In this document: in pieces, positions 12,878-24,900 of the stretch
How the letters are laid out: the number at the start of each line of letters is the position of its first letter
Position numbering within the stretch: position 1 is the stretch's first letter
Assembly (NCBI GenBank): GCA_025024175.1
Contig: QCXZ01000137.1
Coordinates: 5,952,001 to 6,016,000, forward strand
DNA length: 64,000 nucleotides
Origin: Rhyzopertha dominica
Lineage: Eukaryota; Arthropoda; Insecta; Coleoptera; Bostrichidae
Reading direction: 5' to 3'
The notes under the pieces: generated by a model
Databases searched by the model: none
What the model saw: the letters and a program-made list of their open reading frames with translations, nothing else
What the model was told of the DNA's origin: nothing
Position numbers and translations under genes: made by a program

Positions 12878-12884
12878 TTTTATA
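12878..12884 (-). promoter_or_regulatory. TATA box of the cuticular protein gene
   Basis: TATAAAA on the minus strand. An A in a CACATTG context near 12850 sits at the right distance to be the transcription start, giving a 5' leader of about 35 nt before ATG 12815. The next several hundred bases upstream (to about 13255) are richer in G and C than the intron and probably hold proximal promoter elements; no specific factor site is claimed. Confidence 0.7.
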
Positions 12885-13489
12885 GAAGGTGGTGGGTGGC
12901 CCGCTAGCGCCCTTGTCACAGAGAAAGTGCTCCCGCGTACTATTTTTCATGCATTTGCTTATGTAAACTTGGCTCCGGCAAAACACACGCACCGGTATGT
13001 GCTTACATCATAAGAAGCTATCCCGGCATGCACCCGCGTGTCCTTCTGTCCCATGTGGACATTGCGCACCGGGGAGTTTTTTTGGGGATTCGTTAAACGG
13101 CGTGGCGAATCGAGTTTCATGAGAGAATTTCATCAGGTTGCTTTCCCCGCCGGACGGGACTTTACCGGTGCGTGCGGGGGAAAAACGAAACGGAGACTTC
13201 AGGATGGATGATGGTGCAGAATTTAATGATGGAGTGGTAAAGCGGAGCGCCAACATATTTCATGCAGGAAATTGGTGTTAAATTTCGATTAATGGGTATT
13301 TATATTAGGAATTCGATTTGGTCGTGTCTGTATTATAGAAGATACGAATAGTTGTATAAATAAACAAATTATGCTGACAGGATATGTTGCAGAATAGGAT
13401 ACTAAAAGGCGTTAAATAAATAAAGTGTAGTAAAACAAAAATGTGGTAGACAAATTTTTCTGCCTTTACTAGCTAGCATACAGCTTTCC

Positions 13490-14125
13490 CCGTGAAGTCT
13501 AAATCAATATCTAAAAAGTCAAATACAGTTAACTGTTTCAAGATTGCTGCAAATGAGACAAAATCTGACATTTTACATGAATTGAAACAGTCAAATCCTG
13601 TTCGTGCGGAATTTGCGTCTCACCACTGTACATATCGGAAATGTTATCCAACTGAAATATCTAAATCAAAAATTTTTGTAAATAATACATTCTTATCTGA
13701 AAGTTCGAACTTTATGACAAGTGGTTGGTCCCTTATAAATCCCCAGCGAGGATATTTTAAGTCGCAGGTCATTAATAAAAACTTTGTAGCAGAAAGCAAA
13801 ATGGGATCTCATTTGATTTTGAAAAAATAACTTATAATCAACTGCGGGACGTAGTTTGTGAGATGTAGAAAAATACTCTTAAAGATTACTGCCATATAAA
13901 TATCAACTTTGTCAAATGTATCAAAAACCTTTAAAAAAACTTAGCAATAAGGACGAATCATTATCTCATTACTTAAAAATAGCCCAAGTAATACCTCTGT
14001 TTAAGAAAGGGAAATCAAATTTATCAGAAAACTATCGCCCAATATCGATTGTGCCTACTATTGACAAGGTCGTTTTTAAGCAACTTATAAATATGGTATT
14101 ACACGGGGTAAATATACCAAACTAG
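13490..14125 (+). pseudogene. LINE (non-LTR retrotransposon) ORF2 relic
   Basis: The segment 13916-14125 reads LKIAQVIPLFKKGKSN and ENYRPISIVPTIDKVVFKQL, the N-terminal reverse transcriptase motif of Jockey/CR1-like LINEs. The frame 13492-13830 (with SGWSLINPQRGYF) is compatible with the linker between endonuclease and polymerase. The copy stops before the catalytic YADD region, so it is truncated. The RT assignment is firm, the upstream part tentative. Confidence 0.65.
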
Positions 14126-14562
14126 CTATTCACGGACTAGTCCAGGAAATTATTGTGTTATTCCTAATAGACTCATTAAAAGGTTGGTAGCAAATCTGTA
14201 CCCCTGAGGTGAAGACATTATTGTACAACTTGTACAAGATAGCGCATAACATTATAAGAAATGGCCAAATATTTAATTGTGGGAGCATAAAGCATTACAA
14301 AGGTTTGAGAAAAAACCTATTGTTTTTAAACTTACCTACTCTGCATTTAAAAATTTACTTGCATTTTAAAAATCATCCCGCACTCTGTTTTGATGGTTAG
14401 GGTATTATAAAAATGACGGTAAGTTTTCGGAACCCAGGTAACAGTACTTTCTTGCCTAGTGCTTTTACTGAAATGTAAGAAATATAAGATATTTAAAAAG
14501 TCACAATGACATAAATATTGACATTTTTAATTATAGTTATCTATTGTACGGGGATTCTACAT

Positions 14563-14897
14563 ATGATTCATGCAACTCGGGCGGCGTTGATTTCTGAATT
14601 CTTTGTGCCGCCTTTTTATAACTGCTGCCAAACTACAATATGCACGGTGATAGTACTGGAGGTTCCAGATCAATGTCACCTCACAGATCCGAAATGTGAG
14701 GTTTCTGCAACCTTAAAGTTAATGATCCCACAAAACACTACAGAATATGTTGAAAATACACACTCCCAGGCGTTTTCTCATATTAAAATATATTAAATAA
14801 TTAAAAAATCAACAGATAACAAGTATATGTCACTTTCCTTATAAACGACAAATTGAGTTAATCGATAATTTCCATAAGCGCCCTGGATGCATTATTT
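14563..14897 (-). repeat. MITE family M, copy 1
   Basis: A sequence of about 335 bp that recurs inverted at 31167-31510. Shared blocks include the ATGATTCATGCA tip, GGCGGCGTTGATTTCTGAAT, GTGCCGCC, the GATCAATGTCACC block and CGCCCTGGATGCAT. There is no coding capacity. The open frame at 14518-14796 is inside it and is not a gene. Confidence 0.7.
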
Positions 14898-15126
14898 ATT
14901 TATAGACCCCTGCATAAGTTTTTCAGATCACATTTCATCCAGGCAAGAATGTTTAAACGCGAGAGTGAAGCTAAAGCGTTTAATTTTCTTCAGTGGATAA
15001 AATGCAAGCGAAACACGAATGCAATACAACGTTTTATTCATAATCACAGGCATTTAGAACCAAAAATCATAATTGAAATTAACTAAAGAAATATCGGGCG
15101 ATGCTGAATTGTTTGCAAATTGGTGA

Positions 15127-15738
15127 GAAATGGCAGATACTGAAGGAAGCTGCAGAAGAAACGTAAAAATCAGTAATGCAGAAAATAGGGGTGCATATCT
15201 GCTTGTTTCGGTACCAGTTGTCAAGAGGGGCATTTCACGAAAATTCACAATAATAGAAGAAAGATTCTCTATCAATACTGTGGAGACATGTAGAAAATAA
15301 ATGTCCTTACGTCCAAAGAATTTATCCAACGACAGATTCTTTTTACGATACGCTCATCAAAAGTGTACTTCACAACCTGTTGGAATCAACACTCTGTCGG
15401 AAGTCTCTTTAAGAGTTGCTTTGTTTTTGAATCTGGCAAATGCAGTAGCTTATAACAGCTATTGCATGAGGCGGACCCCAACAACTTTCCTGGCTAATAA
15501 AGGTGCTGACCTCACAACAATTAAACAACATGGTGGGTGAAGAAGCTCCGCTATAGCAGAAAACTATATCAAGCATTCCATTTCTAATAAGCTTGACATT
15601 GCAAGGAAAATCCAAGCTTCTGCTGGTACTAGTCACTCCTTACAAGAAGGGACATCTACAGATTTAACAAGAAGCTCGACAGGCGTGCGTTCTGAAACCG
15701 ATGACAGCTACAAACTTAATACTAATGGAAAAAAGTGA
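15127..15738 (+). pseudogene. Crypton-type tyrosine recombinase relic
   Basis: The frame resembles the catalytic domain of insect Crypton-like tyrosine recombinases: NRGAYLLVSVPVVKRG, RPKNLSNDRFFLRY, KCTSQPVGINTLSEV, YNSYCMRRTPTTFLANKGAD, LTTIKQHGG and AIAENYIKHS. In the family these correspond to GHCFRRTSAT, the HGGW motif and the catalytic Tyr in AEGYI. The Arg pair and the Tyr are present; the His of HxxR is Tyr. Only two in-frame stops interrupt about 200 codons: TAA at 15298-15300 and TGA at 15538-15540, the latter exactly where TGG of HGGW should be. Probably a single old insertion; no ends were recognised. Confidence 0.7.
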
Positions 15739-16147
15739 AATTTGATAACAGAAATAACGAAATGTTTATAAATACAAATGTTAATAATAAATAAAATGTA
15801 ATTGATTTAAAATTGTATTTTTCTTCATCTCACTAGTTGAATAAAGTAATTTCATTATTCTACTAGCGGATAACGTTGTACTCTATAAGGTTCTATAATA
15901 ATATAATATAATATTTTGTCGGATAGATCGCTGTCTCTTGAAGTTAATAGTTTGACGTTTCGATTACACCTGTAATCTTTGTCAAAGACGAAGAACCTCA
16001 AAATTTGCCTCACACAAGTTCAAACAAAATTTTTAAAGTAAATAAACAAATCACCAAGGATGCGAGACGTCATAGAAACAACGCGCCAACGATGAAAAAG
16101 GAAATACCTACCTACTAGATATACACGAACTACTTGATAAAAGATAA

Positions 16148-16699
16148 CTACAAAATAGCCTTCCAAATGTCACCTAACTCATAATTTCCACAATCCCTAT
16201 TAAAATTATTAGTATTTCTACAAATTTCTATAGCTTCTTTTATTAGACGTTTGTGATAATATTTTTCTCTATGTAAAATTTTTGTTTTATCAAAATCAAT
16301 CATGTGTTTAGTCAAATACGAGTGTTCAGCTACGGAAGATTTATCTATCTGTTGCAACCTAGTAGCACGCATGTGTTCTTTCAAACGCGTACCTACTTTT
16401 CTTTTAGCTTGACCTATGTAACACTTGCCGCAAGAACAAGTAATTTTGTAAACACCTTCACTCTCTAAATGTACTTTATCTTTAGTAGAACTTAAAATTT
16501 TATCTAAATTATTATATGTACTAACAACAACTAAAATATCGTGTTTTCTAAGCATCCTCTTTAATTTTTCCGAAAGGCCTTGTACATAAGGCAAACTCAA
16601 CTTCAATATACTTTGTCGTGGCTGAGAATTTACTTGATTTGGATGAGCACTTTTATTAAAAACTGACCAAATATTCTTACTACTATAACCATTTCTCAC
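16148..16699 (-). pseudogene. Penelope-like GIY-YIG endonuclease domain
   Basis: An open frame of 183 codons. The C-terminal half holds GVYKITCSCGKCYIGQ, the GIY...YIG core, followed by GTRLKEHMRATRL with the conserved Arg, and ends ELGDIWKAIL before the stop. The Cys pair in CSCGKC is typical of Penelope-like endonucleases. It would nick the target DNA for target-primed reverse transcription. It is nearly identical to fragment A across the shared part. Confidence 0.88.
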
Positions 16700-16948
16700 T
16701 AGCGCTGATTTAAGATGATATATTTTTTTTGTACAGAACTTTCATCTGATATCCTTTGTGCTCTAACAAATAACGTCCTAATAAGACTATTCTTTTGAGA
16801 AGGAGGGTGGTGAGATGTGGCATGTAAATATCTGTCTGTGTGTGTTGGTTTTTCTGTAAACCTTGTGTCCTAACTGTCCAGTGTTTGTTCTGTAAATTTG
16901 GACGTCCAAGAAAGGTAAACTACCATTGCTTTCTAATTCCATAGTAAA

Positions 16949-17449
16949 TTATATGTCGAAATTTTGACTGTTCAAATGATTTAGAAACCTACCCAGCTCT
17001 TTTATACCGTGGGGCCAAATACCAATAGTGTCATCTACATACCTATACCAACATTTTGGTTTAAGCTGAAAACTGTTTATCGCTACATGTTCAAAATTTT
17101 CCATAAACAAATTGGCTACTACAGGACTTAGAGGTGAACCCATTGCACAACCTGATTTTTGTTCATAAAAATTATCGTTCCATAAGAAATAAGTAGATTT
17201 TAAACAATGTTCGGATAATCTGGCTATCGTGTCACCTAGGGGATCGCTATTAAGCTTGGATTTGATGATATCTATCGTTTCAGGAATGGGTACTTTCGTA
17301 AATAAAGAAACCACGTCAAAACCAACCAAAATATCACCTTCTGAAATAATTAAACCTTTTATAATATCAATAAAGTCTGAAGAATTTTTGATGAAACTAC
17401 TGGTATTTCCTATATAAGGTTTTAAATAGTTGGTACAAAATTTTGCCAA
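16949..17449 (-). pseudogene. Penelope-like reverse transcriptase core
   Basis: An open frame of 166 codons with LVGFDVVSLFTKV (catalytic Asp, motif A), GCAMGSPLSPVVANL (motif B) and CWYRYVDDTIGIW (motif C). Motif B lies about 36 residues before motif C, as in Penelope-like enzymes. It is part of copy B. The frame is separated from the endonuclease frame by indels. Confidence 0.88.
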
Positions 17450-18169
17450 TCTGTAACAAGGACTGCCAATCGTATTGACTATGGGTCTTAACGGGACATT
17501 GGTGAGTTATCACAGAAATTGGCCTTCCTCAGCGATGCTCATTTTAACATCTGATCTTTCTCTTATTTCCGCAACTCAGTTTTTAATGGTGGTCAATGAA
17601 GGGTAAATGAAGATAACTACTTAATGACAGTCCGAACCTCGTTTGTATAAAAATTTACAGTTTTGTCTTGATTGACCTTTAGGATACCAAACTTTGACGA
17701 ATTATTTAACAAACGTATTACTTTTTTTGTTTACTGGAAAGTGTCCAGGTCAGTATGTCTTCGTATGCTCACGAGACATTCAGCAATGGACTTTAATTCG
17801 CTCTCCTGTAAATGAGATATTAGTTTGTGAAATTAACGACGACAAATCCTAAATGCAGTGGATTTGGTCGGGTTAGTGTTGGTTAGGGAAATGAAAAAGA
17901 CGATCATAGTTAGTGGTTTAGTAACATTGGTTCCATTTATTGCACCGCAAATAAGGTAGACATACAACGATCAACATCGAACATCGAATATAGCATATAG
18001 AACATCGATTTTTACACAGTGAGTGTCATATAGATCTCTGATAGATATTTAACAACTAACATGCACTATAGGCTAAGTCCTAAACCAGGTACCCACAAAC
18101 GGCCCTTCGTTTAGTGATACTTTTGTCGGGCGGCGCACTAAATCGCTCGATTCAAGGCGCCGCCCTTGT

Positions 18170-18908
18170 TGTTCGGACCCTTACCAGCTTTTTATTAAAC
18201 GAAATCTGTTTTGATACAGTTGGCCACAGGTAATCGTGACGGATTACAATGATGATTATTGTCTCTTCACAATAATCTTCTACGGGGCTGGCGCCCACCT
18301 TGAAGGTAAAATGTTTTGCGAAGACGATCTGCACATCGTCCCTTACATAAACACAACGACCGAGCAGTCATTAGGTTACAGATAACAACAAATAAGCATC
18401 AACATTAAAGGTCCCCTTACTGCTTTCCTAGGCTTGCCCAAGATGATTTTTGATTGGCTCAGCAATTCTCTTAGAAGTTACACTTCAGCCGTTGCTTATA
18501 CGACTAACTTATCGATTAAATGCACAAAGAATACGCTGATTCTGGTTACAATACACGTGGCAATCATTGGCCGGGCTTTGGGATGGGAGCGTCGGTCATT
18601 GTTCAACAATTTTTTTTGCCAAATCCGCGCCGAAAAGTTGAGGGCGTCTGATTGCCTCGTCTCCTTGTGCGGACAGGATTACGTGCAGCCATTCACGTTA
18701 ATCCAGGACGAGGACCCTCCAAAAATTTTGAATTCCTCTAGGATTGGACACTCCCATCGAGAATGTGTCTTATTCGAGATTGAGTTGGGTATAGTTTGAT
18801 ATACACCGATTATAGACAAATATAATATACAGTTACGACATTGCTTGGTTGCCAGATCCAAAGCGCTTCAAGAACTCGTTCGATTTGCTGCTTCCCGTGC
18901 GCAGGTTC
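18170..18908 (-). other. Probable VMAT 3' UTR with polyadenylation signal
   Basis: This is the stretch downstream of the VMAT stop codon. It is richer in GC than nearby introns. AATAAA on the minus strand lies at 18196-18191, about 710 bp after the stop; another is at 17941-17936. The plus-strand open frame 18434-18799 resembles no protein family and is taken as chance. The extent is inferred. Confidence 0.5.
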
Positions 18909-18977
18909 TTACTCCTCTTCTTCCTCGTTTTGGTACGTAACGTAGCGAACTGATGATTTATCTCCAACTATTAACGA
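18909..18977 (-). CDS. VMAT: VMAT exon J: C-terminal tail and stop
   Basis: The acceptor TGATTTCAG ends at 18978; the stop TAA is at 18911-18909. The 22 residues begin SLIVGDKSS, continue VRYVTYQN and end in five Glu. The phase (0) matches exon I, giving KDEKK joined to SLIVGD, as expected for VMAT tails. The exon was found by tail similarity because it is too short to appear as an open frame. Confidence 0.88.
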   Translation of the reverse strand, partial: SLIVGDKSSVRYVTYQNEEEEE

Positions 18978-21900
18978 CTGAAATCAAACATGTAATTACA
19001 GTAAACACTTCTCATATTGCAGAATGAAAATGTTGTTTTGCAAGTACGAATGGGTATGTTATCTACCGGCGTGAAAACAGCAACCAAAAGATAACAGCCT
19101 TAATTTCCGAATATACCCGAACATACCATAGAATTACTGAATGTAGATAGTTGNCGGTTATACCCTACGGCCATAGTCAGGTAAATATAAATTACGGTTG
19201 CATTCTAACGTGTTCATAAATAAACAAGTAACAAAAATATGCGAATTTCAACAATTATTTATATCTCGGGGAACGGAGCTATTGCCATGTTAGTCCCTCA
19301 GCAGAATAATTCCACGTTAATGAACTTCCGATCTTTGAAAACAGATTTACTTACTGAATATTTAATAAAATTTTGTGAATATAAACAATTATCTATATCC
19401 CAGTTAATAGAGTTGGTACCACTAACTTCTTTAGCAGAAAAAATTCCTTGTTAAATAGCTATCGACTTTCCCAAACAGATTTACTTGCACTACATCAAGG
19501 GCCCAGTTATTAACAATATTTATAAACAATTATTTATAACTCGGTTAATAGAGTTGGTGCCACGTAAGTTTCGCATATTTTTGTTACTTGTTTATTTATG
19601 AACACGTTAGAATGCAACCGTAATTTATATTTACCTGAGTATGACCGTAGGGTATAACCGGCAACTATCTATATTCAGTACTTCTATGGTATGTTCGGGT
19701 ATATTCGGAAATTTAGGCTGCTATCTTTTGGCTGCTGTTTTCACGCCGGTATGTTATCTACCTAGCAAGTACAAACTTGTTATTCATTATTATTAGAAAT
19801 ATTGGCTTTTTTAGGTTCTAGCTGTTTCTTAGGTTTATATATGTTGGGTGTCCCAATGTAAAAAAAACAATAAAGTTTTTTCAATGGATTCTATACTATG
19901 CACTATTTATGTGTTATGTAATATACGAACGAAACCAGTTGACTGAAACAATTTTGTTTTCTTCTACTTTCTATGAACTGGATTATGATCTTCCGCATCA
20001 GTATGGGGTGATGATCCAAATCATTTAAGGATTTGTTACAGAAGAGATGTTTGAACTTATTAGACTAACAACTGCAGAGGATATCTTTGAGCATATTATG
20101 AAGGAAAGTATAAAATAGCTTTAATTTGTTTTCGTTATTTGTTAATGTTATTAAATGCCTCTACTAATTTCGATTAATACTTCTTAACGATATGTTAGTT
20201 TTTGTGTCAATTTCTGTGTAACTCAATTTCGCATTTACTTGCAACATGCAATGGGGAAAGTTTCGGTTTTTGAAGACTTTGGCTGTTTCAAAACGGATGG
20301 GATCATCCTTGGATACTGATTGAATGCATATGGTTCTGCAGAATTGATTATTTTCTTGGGCTTGTAGTAAAGTTATTTGATCAAAAGATTATCAATAAAT
20401 TTGTGTGAGGTTATTGGAAAATTCAAGATGAAGTTTTAAGAGATTGGAGAACTGGTCCTTGATTCTTAGAAACTTGGGAATGGAAAGTAAGGGCTATAAG
20501 TGCAGAAAGTTCGTAACAGTTTGGAGGATTGCGAGGTTTTGAAAGAGGTATCCTCTCCGTAGAGGTTAAGTAAGTAAAAACGTACGCCAGAGTTAGATTA
20601 AAGTCTAACCCAAAAAGGCTAAGATATCGATCGAAAAGAAACATGTTTGTCTCTTTCCAACTAGGTAAATTTTCAGGAAAAACTTTTATCTCGACATTTT
20701 TAATGACAGAGATATTATTATTCCAAATTTTAAACTTTCACTATCAAGCGGTCCTTAGATTATCGTTAAATGTTTCTATAAACTACCGAAAAAGTTGAGA
20801 TCAAAATTTTCTATCAGTCCTTCATAAATTTTATATGAACAATTACCCTCATTGTCAGGAACTTTATTACGTTTTATCAACAAACAGACCCTCTCAATAA
20901 ATTGAACTAAAAATGTTTGTAATGGTTAAGCAGATAACTAAAAAATACACACTCGTACTATTCATTGATTATAAACAAAAATGATGACATCACATGCACA
21001 TTATGCACAAGGAATGATGTAAAAATACAAAGAAATTGTAATAATAATAGTGGGAATTGTATACTAAAGAACAACCAGTACTGTGCGTTCTATTTTAAAA
21101 AGACGGATGTGCGTGTTTATCGACGTACAGTAATCAAACCACTGGTTTGTTAAATGAAAAAAAATTGATGCCATAAAATCCAATGCATCGGTTAGGCAGT
21201 AAAACTGATCGACTTCTGTCTTAATAAAATAAACATGTTGTGTAGCAAAATTTAATCAAGTGAAACAACCTTACTGGATGTTCTTATTTCATTATCAGTT
21301 AGTATATTAATCACAGTTAGTAAAACTAACACTGGTCTGGAACGAAATATGCAGTACAGAATTGTTAGAAATTATGTTCTTATTAACTACAAGTGTTATC
21401 AGTTTTCATTTGCCTACCTTTCAGCCGGTTTTGCATTTTCTCAAATAAAGCTGGTTACCTACATCAAAAGTCATATAACTTTCTACATTTCGGTTACTGC
21501 ATTTATATATCACTCCACAAATTTAGATTTACCCTTATATCCTACATAAATAATAAAATCAATGAAAACTAGTTAGCATATAGAATTTTACTAATTTAGT
21601 TTTATTCTGAAAATAATACTACGTGATATAGTAATGAGAGAAACCTTAAAACAAAGAGAAGGTAACATAACAAAGCTACAAAAAAGTATATCAGAGCATT
21701 ATTATTTGTGAGCAATTTTATGAAACTTCTTAGTCAAAGTATTCAATAACCAGTTTATTTCTATATATGTATACGAACTTTATAGCAAAATGTCTGCAAC
21801 AAAAATTACTTTGTTAATTATTTTTCAGGTTATCTTTTTTGTATATTAACGCATTTCTACAGCACATCATTTTATCTCTTATTTAAGTGATGCAATTTTC

Positions 21901-24900
21901 TTGCGGATTTGTATTGCCTTTTTTATTGTTAAAATGACAATGTGTTTATCTTGTATGGTTTAGTTGTTCTCAAATAAACAACAAAAAGCATTATCAAAGC
22001 AGATTCTGTAGGTGTTAATAAATCATTCTACTAATATTCTACACAAGGATAAAGTACCTTTGTTTTCTCTTTTTTTCTCTCCATTCCATATTAAACTTAC
22101 TTTCAGAAACGGCAGTTTTAATTTAATTTGCAAACAAGGTAAAGCTGAAACTGAACTAGTTGAAATCCTAATGATGGTTGGCTATGGAGATCGATAGGTT
22201 CAACCCAAGATGTTTGTAATTTATTTAACAACATTCATCCAGAGTGAAACTGGCAGGTCAGAGGCAGGTCAGCCTTATAAAAATATTATATATTATATAA
22301 GGGAACCATTCTCCAGTAATTTAGACAGCTAAGCTTTTCTATTATGAGGCCTAAAAGCAAAATTTAGTTTCCGATGCACTGACTATGAAACAGAGGAATT
22401 ATTGGTAAATTTTATTGCAAATTTTTTTGGTGCTAATGGTTATTTAAAAAAAAATACAGTAATGGAACAGATTGTCTTTTCAACAAACCTCTCTTAATTT
22501 ATTTTTTATAAAAATTAAAATTTTTTTTCCAACCTGGACAGCGTTCCAATGATTTATATGTCACATTGGAGTGCTCTACATATGGCATACTTATATATAC
22601 TCGTACTTATATAAATACAAGACTTCGTAGTGCTCTTAAGAGCTATTAATAACAACTCATCAACTTTGCAATATCAGTGGTTTTATTCTTACCGAAACAA
22701 CAAGGATAATTTCACCTATACTAAACACTAGAAATTTGCAACGGAGTGGTGACATCCGGGATTCCTTCCTCTAGAGAACCATGCAAACTCACCTTCTTCT
22801 CGTCCTTCGTCGGCGGATTCTTCAGAGTGACCAGCAGCGGAGCGTACAGGAAGTTGAGTATGGCGATCCCGAACAGCATCCATTCAAACCCGATCGTTTT
22901 TACCAGCTGGCCGCTCATAGCCGGACCTTAACATTCAATCATAGCGCTGTAACAATCTCGAAATCCATAACACGCGCGGGACAAAAACGGGTGGCCCGTG
23001 AATATGTAAAATTGGAAAGCAGGAAGCATTATGGCCGTATGAATACCAAAATATGCTGTCTGGGGGACCACAAAAATGCAACGAAAGCTAATTACGTAAA
23101 TGATCACAATCTATATGTATATACTTGGCGGCATAAAATTACAAAACTGTTCCAACTGCAACGACTGGTAATAAGATTAAGTGTTTAAGATCTGGTAAAG
23201 TGCTTGTGCGTTAGTAACGGTCTCAGAGAAATGGAAACTAACACGAATACAAATTAACGTGTTATCCATAGAAAGAACAGTAAATGTCTTTACAAATGGC
23301 TCGTAAGGAACATGCCCGTGGCTTGTGAATACTTCAGCAAGTGTGTAACCACAAGGAACGAAAGAAATTTCGTCTTTAATGGTAGTCAGTTGAAAGGAGG
23401 AAATCGATGGCAATACATAAAAGAAGTGTAACGGGAAAATATCTAGATCAAGCTGAGAAAAAAAACTTGTCAAAAGCATGATTAATCGATTGAACGAACT
23501 GCTTCTCAATCTCTTCATTCTAAAAACGAGTGTATAGTGATTCACATTATTTGACAATTAAGCAGTTTTGGTCATCATCACACTCGCATATATTTGAATT
23601 TGAAATAAAGGATAAGAAGTAGGCATTTATTTACACTTGAAAACAATGAACTAGTTTTTCCTTTTATGATTTCATCGACAACTTTCTTAGGGGGAATAAA
23701 AATGTACATTTTCATCAAAAGTCCTATCAATAAGTTCAATAATTTCGTATGTATACTTATTGTGAAATATCCTGAATTAATTATAAAGTATCTTGGAAAC
23801 AAGCTGATTGAATATGCTTTGCTTCACGTGTTTTATCGAGTATAATTAAAGAATTATACATAAACAAAGTAACAAATAAAGATATGAGATAGGGAAAAAC
23901 AATGAGTGCATATGTTATGAAAAAAGTAGAAACAAATGAAATGTTGCTATTAAATCAATAAAAATCATAAAACATAATTTATTAAAAGCATCTTTCCTAA
24001 ATTTTATTCAGATCCCACAAGTCAGTCCTAAAAAGACGTTAGTAACATTTTAAAATCTTCAATATATTAGATATCAAACCAGTAAAAGTACCCAAGACCC
24101 CTATGGCCCGCTAAAATTTACAAAAATAAAACACCTTTTATACCAGTCCTTTCTTATGTTAATGTTCCATAGTATGTATCACGATAATTTGCCATTAACA
24201 CTTTAACGTGATCAATTTAATGTCATTCCAAATACAGCGTTAAAACTACATAGGTCTAAACACTACTATGATTTTCTTGTGTCCTCTGATGTGCCTAATC
24301 TTTTCACTTTTATTCCTCTAAAAGAGTTTTTAAAGCAATTATGAAAAATAAAACCAACAATCTCCTTTTTCAAACATATACGAGGAATAACTAGTAAATA
24401 CTTGTCTCCAATCTTGGCCAAAATTTTCATGTCGAATTTTGAAGTAGAACTTACAGGCAGTTGGATGTATTTTTTAAATTTTAAAGTACTCTAAACAAAA
24501 AAATCTAGTTAACATTAGAGAAAGAAAATGTTGTTAATGAACAGTAAATATTTTTTTTAATTTATGGAAAACCGACACAGTCAGATAATCCTCACAAGCT
24601 CGAGTCAATTATTACAAATTAAGCATTCCCTTTTCTATGGTTTAATAAATAGAGTGGTAAAAATACTACTTTAAAATTCGAAAAAAAAAACAAGTAAGAA
24701 TTCTTAAACGATTAGAATTTAACAAGAAATACAAACTAAAAATTGTAGACCGAATGGTTCTGAGAAGCTAGAATATAAAAGAATATATATAATACTAAAA
24801 TAAATGAAAAAGAACATATTTTTACTGCAGTAAATTATATCAAAGGTTAGGTTAGTGTTCACGTTAAAAATAAGCTCAATACCTGATTGTCTGTTGAGGC

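Larger units (their letters stand above)
15943..17850 (-). mobile_element. Penelope-like element copy B (RT plus GIY-YIG)
   Basis: The most complete copy of this Penelope-like family here, on the minus strand. An N-terminal piece (SELKSIAECLVSIRRHTDL) near 17.8 kb is broken by stops. The reverse transcriptase core is 17449-16949, with VGFDVVSLFTKVPI, GCAMGSPLSPVVANLFMENF and the catalytic YVDDT. After indels near 16.95-16.7 kb the GIY-YIG endonuclease follows (16699-16148) with YKITCSCGKCYIGQ and TRLKEHMRATRL. The 3' region, down to 15943, matches that of fragment A. The element is inactive but well preserved. Its 3' end (plus-strand left) directly abuts a 35-nt block also found beside fragment A. 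Confidence 0.88.

Noticed and set aside
18434..18799. Plus-strand frame of 121 codons
   Set aside because: No recognisable family. It lies in the probable VMAT 3' UTR on the opposite strand.
23177..23557. Minus-strand frame of 126 codons in the VMAT intron between exons H and I
   Set aside because: No known motif and no supporting splice or promoter context. Kept only as unassigned intron.
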